Source: Oikopleura dioica
Taxonomy: Eukaryota > Chordata > Appendicularia > Copelata > Oikopleuridae
Length of the DNA: 64,000 bases
Direction: 5' to 3'
Assembly (NCBI GenBank): GCA_907165135.1
Contig: OU015569.1
Coordinates: forward strand, 2,914,001 to 2,978,000
This document shows, in pieces, positions 36,109 to 47,334 of this stretch. The notes beneath the pieces are model-generated. The model searched no databases. It was not told the DNA's origin and was given only the letters and a program-made list of their open reading frames with translations. The number at the start of each line of letters is the position of its first letter. Within the stretch, counting starts at the first letter, position 1. Both the position numbers and the translations under genes were made by a program.

Positions 36109-37546
36109 CTAGGATTTCGACTGTTTCTTTAATTTCGGAAGAAGGACGAAGATTTTCTCTTCCGCATTGGTCTCCAAGTTTGTCTCGTAGGTTCCCCTGT
36201 CTTCGGCTGTCGCGTCCCAGACGAGCATCATTGTCTTCTCGTTGATTGCAGCGTGATTGGAATTTTCCGCCAGCCATCTTGACATCTTGACTTCGTCTGA
36301 CGATCGGATGATTACATCTACTGCATCTTGAAGTCGAAAATTTAGTTTCATCGTTTTAAACATTAAAAGTAGAATACCTTTAAATTTGGTCATAAATTTG
36401 ACGGCTGAAACTTGAACCGGGACGATTGTTTCCGGTTGACAGACGTACTTTGCAGAATGGCTAAACTTCTGATAATTAATATTCGTGAAGACTTGTTCTA
36501 CCGTAAAGTGCCGTGGTCCATGTCTTCTATGTCTTTGTCACCAACCAAGAAGTCGATGACGCGCTGCCGATGCTCGAAAAGCTCTTGTTTAGTCTTCAAA
36601 TGCCGCCCAGAGCGACAGCAGGTCATTGTTGAAATTTCTTTCTCAATGTCTCGCAAGCGCTTCATCAATTTTTCCCTTGAAATCATAGCCCTAGGTTTAG
36701 TTTCTCAGATTCTAGCACGGAGAATAAAATTCTTACTGTTCAAACTTTTTCTTAAAGCCCATAAGAAACGCCTTTGTTTCATTCGCATAGTTTCCGATTG
36801 TTGGAATGACATCTTCTCCAAATGACACATCATCCAGGTTTCTGTTCAAATCAGAGCCGAAAGAACCTCGAAAATTGTTGAAGGGGACTTTTATTGTAAA
36901 GCTAGCACACCTATGGTTTGATCAAGAAGTCTCAAGTCACTGAAAAGCTTGAGAAAGCGCAAGTACGTTCTAGTATGCATTCGAGTCTCATCATTGTCGA
37001 CTTCAGTCCAGAAGCGATTGTCCAAAAAAGCATCGTTGCCGTTAATGTTCGAGATATTATTAAAGTCGGCGTACTGAATCAGTTGAACACGCGTTTGAGC
37101 ATGTAACTCACTTGTAGTTCTTTAAATTTGTCGCGGCCAATATGCTCCATGGATGGAATCTGCAAGACGAATTCTGGCTTGTAAGTTGGCTTCGCTCCGT
37201 AGCTGTTTCGCGAGATCAATTTCGACGAGTTTTTCTGTGGCAATTTGTTCTCGGCTAAATAACAAAGTGAACACAGACAGTGAGCTGGCGCTTTTCAAGT
37301 TTCATTCAGCATCTATCACTGTTTCTTTTTGCCTATTACAGGTTGATTTCTCTTTGTTTTTCTCTATTTGGAGAACCTTTGCTCTTGCTTGTCTTTTTTG
37401 GAGCTGCGAATTTCTGTCTCCCCCTTTCCATCATTTCCCAGAAAATGCTTGAAAAGGGCACAGTTCAAAAGAAGAACATACGCAAATTTACCGTAATTGC
37501 CTTCTCTTGAAGTAACATTGCGCGGCGAGACAAGAGAGGAACTCAT
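36109..37546 (-). CDS. Uncharacterised soluble protein, about seven exons
   Basis: From ATG 37546-37544, minus-strand exons join in frame by small GT-AG introns to TAG at 36111-36109. The largest intron is about 240 nt, between 37500 and 37260. The product has a Ser/Asn-rich N-terminus, a helical middle with Asp and Phe (FLDNRFWTEVDNDETR), a Lys/Arg-rich coiled segment (EKLMKRLRDIEKEI) and a C-terminal block (MSRWLAENSNHAAINEK). No signal peptide or membrane segment is seen. I do not recognise it. Confidence 0.55.
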
Positions 37547-37705
37547 AATTTCGGTTGGAGTCAATGAATGCCTGGACTAAACGGCGAAAGAAGAATTCAG
37601 TGAGAGTTGAATATTTTATTCAAGGGAACAATGCTGCAGACTTTTACGTTATTGTGCAAGCAATTTCCTGTTGAGCAGCGCTACTGAATTCATTGTACAG
37701 TATTG

Positions 37706-38235
37706 ATGATGGTATCTGGAATTCCGACTATTATCAATTATGGAACTTCGACCAAAGAATTGGCTGCACTTCTAAAAGCTCTTAAGTTTAACCGACAAAC
37801 TATCAGTAAAAGATTAGAGTCCACGTTAGTGCACTAGAACTGTATTTTCCCAGAATAAATACAAAAGTGCTGTCCTTCCTTGTAGAGCAGCTTCCACTTC
37901 TGGAATTAATAATTTAGACTACCTGACGGGTTTGTAGCAAGTGACACAATCAATCGAAAAAAGAGTTTGTGAGTAGCTTCCAAATTTGATCAACTTAATC
38001 CAGACACAGTACGTCCCCCGCGCGCAGCAAAACAATATGGACATCCAGAGCGACTACAAGAGGAAATCTTACCGAAAACAGCTTTCCCGACAGGCGAGGG
38101 CTTTCAGAACGCAGAGATACTGTAATAACTGTATTTCAAACACGGGCAACTGACAAAAACGATAATCATATACTATTGCCGAGTAAAAAGCAGCATCACG
38201 TCCGTACTAAGGTTTTAATAATTAACTGCTTGTAA
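37706..38235 (+). CDS. Small basic protein, uncharacterised
   Basis: Two adjacent ATG codons (37706, 37709) follow an AG at 37700 that may be a trans-splice acceptor. Exon one (KELAALLKALKFNRQTIS) joins after an intron of about 90 nt to a short exon, then a third exon ending with TAA at 38233-38235. The C-terminal half is Ser/Thr/Arg-rich and hydrophilic. No domain is recognised. Confidence 0.5.
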
Positions 38236-38480
38236 AGTTTTCCTTGATTTTGTTGGTTTTTCACTATTTTGGGAGAGAAAAAAAGAAGATGCACAAATTC
38301 AGAAAATTCTCAATAGGTACTTTTGAATTGATACCTAAATTAAAACGAATCGAGAAGAATTGAAGCTGAAATATGAAATACCGTCATTAGTTTGTTTTAT
38401 CAAGCCTTGTTACTAGCTGGATGTCGACTAGATGTGAATAATATAAAACTTGTGAATAAAATATCATCAAATTTTAGGAA

Positions 38481-39031
38481 ATGGCTCTGGCTCGTCAGCA
38501 GGTCACTCTGATCAAAGTAAAGGTTAGAAGGGATCAGTTTTTCTTAAAGTCAGCGTTCGGGAAAAAAAGCGGATTAATTTGATCGTGAGCCGCCCAGACT
38601 TTTAACCCGCTTGCGAGATTCGATCATTCTATTCACAAACTAAGAGGATGGCAGCTTATAGAAAGTCCGAAACAGTCGAGAAAACGATCTACGGACCGGC
38701 GAAAATCCATGAGAGGACCTAATGTCTTGAGAAAACAGAGAGCGCTCGACATTTCTATCAACAAATCCATGGAGCAGCGGAACTCAGTTAGGAGGCCAAG
38801 GAGGAGTTCTTCAACAGTAGAAGGTGTTCTTTATACTGGCATTTGGGAGGAACTCCAAAAAGGGTCAATGACATTGATGACGACGGCGACCTTGACTTCC
38901 AAACCTCCGGAGGAGACAGAGAACTGCACCCATTTATTCGACCTGGACTTTGCACAATTATAATAGGCCGGGCGCACGATTTCGAGGAACACTTGAATAT
39001 CGAATTGGATTTAAAATGCCTATTTTCGTGA
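38481..39031 (+). CDS. Uncharacterised protein with Arg-rich middle and acidic C-terminal part
   Basis: ATG 38481 follows TTTAG by three bases. A 14-codon first exon joins an Arg/Lys/Ser-rich exon that ends at 38823. A 26-nt intron (38824-38849) then leads to a last exon with DIDDDGDLDFQTSGGD and a hydrophobic-polar end, stop 39029-39031. Without the 26-nt intron the frame continues as a different, less protein-like tail of 34 residues. The first junction fits best as GG-AG or with a one-base shift. No family is recognised. Confidence 0.5.
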
Positions 39032-39072
39032 GCCTTTTTCAAGGATTGGATTCGATTTAAAATTGCTCTGAG

Positions 39073-40165
39073 ATTCAACGCGTGAATTTACTTTTTGAAC
39101 CTTTGAGAGCCCTTACACTACTATTGAGCGCATTCGTCCTCTTTAATATTTCAACAGGAGTACTCGGATCGGCCTGCGCGCGGCTAGCGATACCGCTGTC
39201 TTGGTGTCAAACTCTAACAGAAAAACAATTTCAGTCAAGTACTCACTAAAGCCGCGATAATAATAAGAGCGATTCTGAGTTTAATTTGTCGGCTAATGAG
39301 TCGATCAAGTTCGGAATTTATTTGTTGCTGGTCAGTGGAGCGATTTTTCTAATTGGACTTGGCGTTACGCTTTGGGCCGCAATTTATGTGAGTTGCGGTT
39401 GGTTATGAAAAAGATTATATTTTGGCTTAAAGTTGCTGAAAAATTCGACGCTGGTGAGGAAGTCGTTGAAAGAACGTTATCTCGCCAAACTGATGGAGTG
39501 CTCCAAAGGTGACAGGCCAAAATCTTATTGGAAAGAGCTCTTGAACTTGGGGTCATTCTAGAGGCAATTTGGGAAAGCGAGACGATAGAAGCAGGCAGTC
39601 AGCTAGTTGTGGCGAACCTGAAGCCGGGATTTTGGTGGTGGATCCGAAACATCGACCGCAAAATGATTAATCAAGCAGGCATGTAGCGTGAGGTGTTCTC
39701 TTCTTCAGTTGCAACAAACAAGATGTGTTGTCTTTCGATTTAATATTAACGCCAAAAGATGAAAAGATTCAATATCTATTCCAATCTAGTGTATTTGGAT
39801 ATATCGGACGAAGCGAGCCAGCAGCGGGAGATTCAAGTCAGGGAGCTCTACGTCCCGGACGGAAGTCCAAGGCGAAATTCCTTAAAATCCGAGATCTCGA
39901 GGCAGAGTTCTGTTACCTCAAGAAATGAAGACAGGGTTTTTAAATAACGATTCGGGCGGAATTTTATCACAACTATCGAACCCCTTTTTAGAAGTTTCTA
40001 AAGAAGTAGAAAGCGTGTATTTCAAACTACCCTTCGAGTAAGCCATATTGAATGATTAAACTTAGAATTTCTCAAATTTGCAGGTATCGCCTAAAGCTCG
40101 AAGAAATGGTGCGCGCCGTCGCTTTAGATGGAATTGACAGTAACCAGGTGAACGTAGGCCAGTAG
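39073..40165 (+). CDS. Two-span membrane protein, uncharacterised
   Basis: The first visible exon encodes a hydrophobic segment (LTLLLSAFVLFNISTG) and a short Cys-containing loop. A second membrane segment (YLLLVSGAIFLIGLGVTLW) lies at about 39315-39390. The long C-terminal part is soluble. Introns are short; one is 26 nt (39684-39709) and one near 39944 fits GG-AG. The stop is TAG at 40163-40165. No ATG was found in frame, so a 5' exon is missing. The topology suggests N- and C-termini on the same side. No family is assigned. Confidence 0.5.
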
Positions 40166-40383
40166 TCAGCCCCGCTCAATAATGAATAGACGCAGAGAAG
40201 AGCATGTCGGTGTTGGAATGATAAGACCGATTTTGTCTCGACTTTCGACATCGATCAGCTCTACCTTTCAGTTCAGAAGCCAAAATGAAGAGAATTTCAA
40301 AGATGATTCAAAAATTGTATATTTCTGTATTGATAAAGATTTACAAAAAAAGAATGAATTTCAATTTCAATTAAAAAACTCGC

Positions 40384-41651
40384 TCATAGGACAGGCGAAA
40401 CGATCTGAAGCATTTTGGTTTTGCAGTCGAACGACGCCTTTGAGCGATGATGGTCGATTTGGAGCTCTTGAAGCCACATTTCCAAGAAGTAGAGGCTGGG
40501 CGTGGCGACGAGCTTGACGCAGTCTGGATTCACTTGGAGAGTCAGCGCGCTGCTGGAATGTAGTCGGGGCAGTTTCATTGATACTTTGATGTTGTGGCCT
40601 TCGCGGCAGACTTCGATGTCTGAATAGTGGCTTTTGAGGACAGATTCTAGCAATGGTCTCTCTCGAGTAGAAGGGAAAGACATTTTGCCATCGAATTTTC
40701 TACTTCTCGGTTACCTTCTGGGTATTCTCCTCTGCTCTTAACTTCCTCCATCTTCGGATTCTTCGAGCGTTTTCGAATTCGCTGCAGCGCAGGTTTTCCC
40801 ATTGCTTTTCGATTCTTCAGCATCACCCAGTTTCTGTCGCAATCGAGCCTAAAAAGAACAATTTACTCAATAATTCCATTCAACAAGAAAACTCACCCAT
40901 ATTTATCCTCGAGTCCTTGGATGGCGACTGAAATTAAGAATCCGATTTGATACGTGGCGTTTTCTTCTTGCAGTCGCAACAGGTAGCCTTTATTTACGAC
41001 GATGTCGAATACGTCGCACTCATTTCGTTTGTTGTCTTTTTCCACTCTTAAAATTTGTAAGTAAGCTTTTTTTTACTCCTTTCAAAAGCTCTAGCAGCTG
41101 GGCTACGCGGCTTTTAATTAAATCTTTTTCTTCACTTTTTAAATCGTCACCTCTTTTCTCCAAGGGAAATGGGAACTCGGTAAGTGACCGTCAGATTGTC
41201 CCTTTCAGCTTCTTCCACTCGTCGCTGGAGTTCCGTTTCGGTGATTGGCGGCGGACTGGGAACGGCATCGTCGTAGCAAATGTTCAGAAACACTTTTGTT
41301 GCGTCAGGCTTTAGGTGCTTCGTCTTGATGCAGAATAGAGGCGTCGGAGTTACTATATTTTTAAAATTAATTTATATTTCGAAAGTTACTACCGATGGTT
41401 TTTGCTCTTATACCAAGAAGCGCCACCACTATGAGTCTCGAGACATTCGATTGGCTACACCAAAAAACGCTTCATTTTTAAATTTCGGGGTAAAAATCAA
41501 AACCATCGGTATTTTGTCAGATTGACTCACTTTCTGAGTATTCCTCTTGTTGCTTTTTCGTAAAGTTGAGTTTCTTTTCGAAATCGGACATTTCCACCTC
41601 GTGCATTTCATTTTGCTGCGTCCTCTCGCCGATTTTGTACAGCTCCTCCAT
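40384..41651 (-). CDS. PIH1D1: PIH1 domain-containing protein 1-like (R2TP co-chaperone subunit)
   Basis: PIH1 proteins link clients to HSP90 and the RUVBL1/2 complex, in assembly of snoRNPs, PIKK kinases and, for some members, axonemal dyneins. Minus-strand exons encode the PIH1 domain in order: FCIKTKHLKP...VFLNIC, RVPISLGE, DVFDIVVNKGYLLRL, GLEDKYG and WVMLKNRKAMGK. A C-terminal CS-like sandwich follows, ending SFDCKTKMLQI. The closest match by eye is PIH1D1; PIH1D2 is possible. ATG 41651 is chosen because it gives a helix upstream of the domain. BET1L starts 141 bases away on the other strand, so the two share a promoter region. Confidence 0.85.
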
Positions 41652-41792
41652 CCTCTTTCCAGTCGCCCTTGATCTCTGAAGCCTGGGGCTGTGCGCGCGC
41701 GCTGATTGGCCGCTCGTCTCGTCTTCGGAAAAGAAAAAGGAAAGTCCTGAAGAGGAAGAGGAGCAACGCTAGAAATAGCCGCAGCAGAAAAG

Positions 41793-42945
41793 ATGTCACG
41801 TAACGGAGGCGTGAACGAACGATTGCTCGAATCGGAGAACAACAAATTATCCGATCAGCTGGCGCGCAAGATCTCAACCCTCAAACAAATCTCAATAGAC
41901 ATGAAGGTATCCGAAATCGCAAAAAGAGATCGGTCTCGTAAAAATTTTCATATAAAAACTGGTCCAGCATTTCCATTTTTCGCCTGTTAGAGTCAAAATT
42001 TTGGTTCAAAAGTGCACTCTTTTCCGACAAATTTCGTTGAAAAACGATAATATTCGGCTAGTTAAGGGGGAGGTCGACGAGAATCGGGATTTTTTCAACC
42101 AAAATTCCGGAAAAACTAGCTTTGAATGAAAAATTCTGATTGTTCAGGTGAGTAGAAAAGGGTTTGAAAAATACAGCGGCGAAAACTAGAAAAAATTTTG
42201 TCCAGAAAAAATGGGCGTAATCGTGTCTCAAAGTGGACCCCAAATCGCAATTTTGGCAATTTTGCGATTTTATCGCTATTTTTTTTATGCCACATTTGGT
42301 AATGAAGTGCACGAAATTCCTGCAAAAACTCGTGAAACTCGTTGCCGCTGTCTTCTAAATACCCTTCTGTTCTCACCTGATAAGTCAAAATATGTTTACA
42401 GAATCGGGTTTTTCGGGAAAATTGGTTTAAAAATTCCGATTCTTGTCGACCCGCCCCTTAAAAGAAAACCTAGGTCAGGGTCTGGGAACTATGCGGCCTT
42501 CCGCTGGAGATTTTTCAGGTCCTGACTCAGGTTTTCTACACAGGTTGCCGAACCCAGATCAGTAAAGTTACTGCTTCTAGATTTCCTCGCCGGAAATTTG
42601 TTATTATAGCTGTTATATAAAGACCTAATTTATGTTAAAAAGATGATAAATTTTTCTTTTTCAATGGATGAATTCTAAATATCTTAAAATCAGAACGACG
42701 TTGATGGCGACCTGAAGTACTTGGACAACATGGGATCCGATTTAGGAAGTCTTGTCGATCGACTGCTTCCAGGAACATCGAAACGCTTCTCAAAAATGAT
42801 GGATACTCGGTACAACAAATTAATCGTCTTTATAAAAATTAAAAATCGCTTTTTTAGTGGAAACAAGAAAATAATGTGCTACACAGTCGGCTTTCTCGTC
42901 TTTGGCTTCGTGCTTTTGCACTATTTGATATCCTACAGGACATAG
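41793..42945 (+). CDS. BET1L: Golgi Qc-SNARE BET1L (GS15)
   Basis: GS15 works with syntaxin 5, GOS28 and Ykt6 in retrograde fusion within the Golgi. Three exons (41793-41906, from 42694, and a last one to 42945) give a short N-terminus, one SNARE helix and a C-terminal anchor. YLDNMGSDL and KRFSKMMDTR followed by NKKIMCYTVG match GS15 better than BET1. The zero-layer position, Gln in vertebrate GS15 (DQNRYLDGM), reads Asp here (GDLKYLDNM). The first intron is 787 nt, unusually long for the region, because it holds a 392-bp TTAA-flanked element and a member of another repeat family. Confidence 0.88.
42066..42457. mobile_element. TTAA-flanked inverted-repeat element (piggyBac-like MITE) in BET1L intron
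   Basis: Ends reading GGGGGAGGTCGACGAGAATC and, inverted, GGGGCGGGTCGACAAGAATC match imperfectly for about 130 bp. TTAA lies on both sides (42062-42065 and 42458-42461). There is no coding capacity. The TTAA duplication is the piggyBac hallmark. Confidence 0.75.
42466..42557. repeat. Member A of a dispersed inverted-repeat family
   Basis: The right part contains CCTGACTCAGGTTTTCTACA followed by CAGGTTGCCGAACCCAG. The left part AAAACCTAGGTCAGG is its partial inverse. It matches copy B at 43526-43567 in reverse orientation. Confidence 0.65.
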
Positions 42946-43296
42946 ATTATTTCCAGCCCCTTGGAAATCGACACTACTGGAACTTACAGTTCGTTCTGTT
43001 TAATTAATTACATCTCTACTTTTGAATTCTTGTTCAACGGAAAGAAAGAAGACTCAACATTTTCAACCCCGTTTTTCGTGTTTCTCAGCATTGTGCAATA
43101 TTTTCAACCTTTCAAGCAGCGTTTTATTTCATAAAATCCTCCTCTTTCTCTTTTTCTCGGATCCTCTTTTTCCGACTTTCGTTTATACTTATTTACCTGC
43201 TATTTTCTGGCTTTACTTAAAATATTCTTAATCTTTACATTATGATTATTAACCATTTTCGATCTTTTAGGAGTGTAAGCTTGAGAAAAAGCGAGG
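42946..43296. other. Intergenic after BET1L
   Basis: AT- and pyrimidine-rich 3' flank of BET1L and 5' flank of the next gene. No exon is recognised. Confidence 0.45.
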
Positions 43297-44443
43297 ATGC
43301 AGTGCAACTTGAAAATGATCGACCCAAGTGGCAAAGGACTTTGCGACTGCGAACGCCCAGCGAATTCCCGAAAGTCCATCAAGTTCCAAGTCGTCGTCAA
43401 GACAATCTGCCCGCTTCATCCAGAGACGCTATATTTCATCCAACGCGCCTCAATGATGCGAGTGCCAATCGAGCTCATTCCTTACAATCACAGAGAAATC
43501 TCCCTCTTCAACAGTAGGGTAAAAACTGGGTCGCTAACCTGTGTAGAAAACCTGAGTCAGAGTCTGGAAGATCTACAAGTCGGCTTTTCTAAAATCGAAG
43601 CCGCAGAGCGGCTTCGCTGAAAACGCCGTAGGAAAAGCCCTACAAGGGATCCCTACTTCCTAGAAACTACCATCAATGCCAGTCTACAATAACTTTCAGA
43701 AAATGGCTGCGTGCGTGAATGTAACAGACCATCCGGTGATAAGACGAGCACTGAATGATTTGGGCGACTACTCGGCGGGCGAATGCGCTAGAAACAAGCT
43801 CTTAGCGCGACAGCTGCTCGCTGAAAATTTGCGAAGATACGTGCTCTTCTCCCTTCATAACGGAAAACTAGAAAAGCACTGGCGAGCGCAGTTGGAAACT
43901 TTTCTCAGAATGGGTCCAAAAGGTATCTTTTTCGTATTCTGCTTAGCTAAGTTCTTTATTCAGTCAAATTATTTGACTACTCTCGCGACGGGGTGATCGC
44001 CTTCCATTGGAGCTCACAGCCAAGAGAACGCTTGGAGAAAAACGCATTCGAGGATTTGGCAGCGCTCGAACGACTCAAGGTAAGATTTATTAGCGAAATA
44101 CAGGTAAATAGTTATTGAATTCTAGCGCTACGAATACTTCGGCGGGGACGAGCCCGATGTAATCGACTGCGAAATTGCAGCAACCCTTCTTTGGTTGGCG
44201 CACGAGAAAGACACGCGCATCTCAAAAGCGCTCCGAAATTCGCGAATGTGGTGCCAGTACTTGCGACGAATGGAGAAGATTTTAACCCAAGCCAATACCA
44301 ACTGCCAAAACCTAAGCCTTCGCCTCATTCATTGCAGTGCTGGCAGCCTCTTTGAAATCGCCATCAAATACACTCCCACCGCCTTTATCCTCAGCGGACT
44401 TGCAATCGCGCTGATTGCTTGCTTCAGAGGAGCCAAACTGTAA
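43297..44443 (+). CDS. Uncharacterised protein with C-terminal transmembrane segment
   Basis: ATG 43297 follows an AG-rich acceptor-like stretch. Four exons join in frame: 43297-43518, from 43700, from about 43962, and the last from about 44127 to TAA 44441-44443. The N-terminus has a CDCE motif. The middle is soluble with many Arg, Leu and Glu residues, and a hydrophobic segment (TAFILSGLAIALIACF) ends seven residues before the C-terminus, as in tail-anchored proteins. Intron 43519-43699 contains repeat copy B. PSMA5 starts 186 bases downstream. No family is recognised. Confidence 0.62.
43526..43567. repeat. Member B of the dispersed inverted-repeat family
   Basis: It starts CTGGGTCGCTAACCTGTGTA and continues GAAAACCTGAGTCAGAGTCTGG, the reverse complement of copy A with few differences. 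It lies in an intron and is followed by short GC-rich palindromes (about 43600-43640). Confidence 0.7.
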
Positions 44444-44629
44444 CTGTTGCAGTGTTGAAATTCATCCTCAAGCAGCTTTAGTCAAGCTTATATTTTATCT
44501 ATTTATTTATTCACCAAAGTCTATCTCTCATTTTTTTACCTGAAAGCCAACAAGGACTCAAACTATTTTCATAATAACTCCGATTTTCGGTATTTTGTTT
44601 TTAGATAGAAAAAAGAGCGTTTTGTAAAG

Positions 44630-45639
<1,010 letters not shown>

Positions 45640-45851
45640 CACGAAATTTAATATCAAAATATGCTATATAAAAATTTGCAATTTTCAATTCCCTTTCCCT
45701 TTTTATTTTCTGCCGAGTTCTGACTAGTTCAACAAAAACTCTTCAAGATCGTCGCTAGTGATACATGTAATAGATACAGACACGTTTTGTTCAAAGAAAG
45801 AAAACATACAAAATACATAGACTCATATTGTTTTTTCGTGATTTAGATGAA

Positions 45852-46868
45852 ATGACAGCTTTACGATTGAATTGCCGCTGGAGCGGCGGAAGACAGAATC
45901 TCGAAGGGATAACTGCAGAGACTACCCTTGAGGATCTCATCGCTCAGATATGGTCTCTGTCGGGAGTCGAGCCTTCCGACCAGATCCTTCGTTCTGGCTA
46001 CCCTCCTACCCTAATTGACATGCAAGATCTCTCCGTCAGTTTGTCGACAGCTGGTATCACCAATGGCTCCCTGATTGCCGTAGAAACTAAATCCAAAAAA
46101 GAGTTCCAAACTGACGAAACTCCAATAGTAGATCTAACCAAAGCAGAAACTGCTTCCCAATCGAAGGTTAGTTGACGAATGCTGAAGAAATTTTGGCAAG
46201 ATTGATCGATTAGAAAAGTTCAGGGATGCGGCGATTCGACGTTCCAGGCGACAATCACTGCTTGTTCTATTCGATTTACTTCTTGATGAACGAGGGCGTG
46301 CTCGAAAAGTCAAAGGCGCGGCAGCTGCGCGCTACCGTCGGCCAATACGTGATGCAGCCTTCAAGCAGCTTCACCGAGCTGGTACTTGGGAAGCCGCAGG
46401 ACGACTACGCCGCGTGGATTCAATCCAACAACAGCTGGGGCGGAGCAGTCGAAGTGAAAATATTCAGCAATCTTTATCGCGTCGAAATTCACGCGGTCGA
46501 CATTATGACCGGCCGAATCGACAAGTACAACGGTGGTAAATATCAACAGAAGATTTTCTTGCTGTACGATGGAATCCACTACGACCCGCTTTACTGGGAG
46601 TTTGAAGAGCAAGGATTGCCAAAGCAAACTGCCTTTCAATCAGATGACATGACCTCAGAACTTGGCGCTGTTGAAATCGCCAGAGTTCTTCAAGGTAACT
46701 TTCTAGTCCCTTTTTGCTTGATGATGATCGTTTTTAGCTGCTCGACAATACACCGATGTTTCAAAGTTCAGCATAAAATGCGAAGTCTGCGCGAAATATC
46801 TCGAGGGCGACAGAGAAGCCGCTTTACATGTTCAAGAAACTGGTCACATGCAATTCGTGGAAATTTGA
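45852..46868 (+). CDS. YOD1: Ubiquitin thioesterase OTU1 (YOD1)
   Basis: YOD1 is an OTU deubiquitinase that works with p97/VCP in ER-associated degradation. The order is a UBX-like N-terminal domain (45852 to about 46165), an OTU domain with the catalytic Cys in GDNHCLF and the catalytic His in GIHYDPL, and a C-terminal C2H2 zinc finger (CEVC...H...H) after a short intron near 46694-46738. All key residues are present. The ATG chosen is the second after the acceptor-like TTTAG; the first ATG reads into a stop after two codons. Confidence 0.95.
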
Positions 46869-47334
46869 TGCTTTCTCTCTTGAATTAATTGATAATACTC
46901 TATCCATTTTCCCTCCTTTCTTTTTCAAATAAAAGTCCATTTTTTCAAAAATGAATAGTCTCCAACATCGGCAAATAAACATGTATTAAAATCACATCAC
47001 CAAAAATGATTGAATCAAATTAGTTTTTCTCCATTCGTCTCATAAGCACAAAGAAGTCACCTTCTAAATCTACGGATAAACAGTAGAAAACAGTTAACAA
47101 ATATTTGTCTGTTTCTGTCCTTCTTCTACACGGCTATAATTATACTCAACAAGCAAAAAAGCCCATAATTTGTAAAAGCGTCTTTGAAGTTTGGTAAAAT
47201 GCAAAATTATTTTTTATAGAAGCTGTCTCGAGTCGGTGGACTCGTGTTTCCTGTGTGGCAAATTGACGGAATCGGTAGCATCTAATTCAAATTCGAAAAT
47301 TGGCTCCACAATTCGAGAAGAGAGGAACTAGCTC
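46869..47334. other. Intergenic between YOD1 and the ZCCHC-type gene
   Basis: An AATAAAAG at about 46927 is a likely poly(A) signal for YOD1. Nothing else is recognised. Confidence 0.5.
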
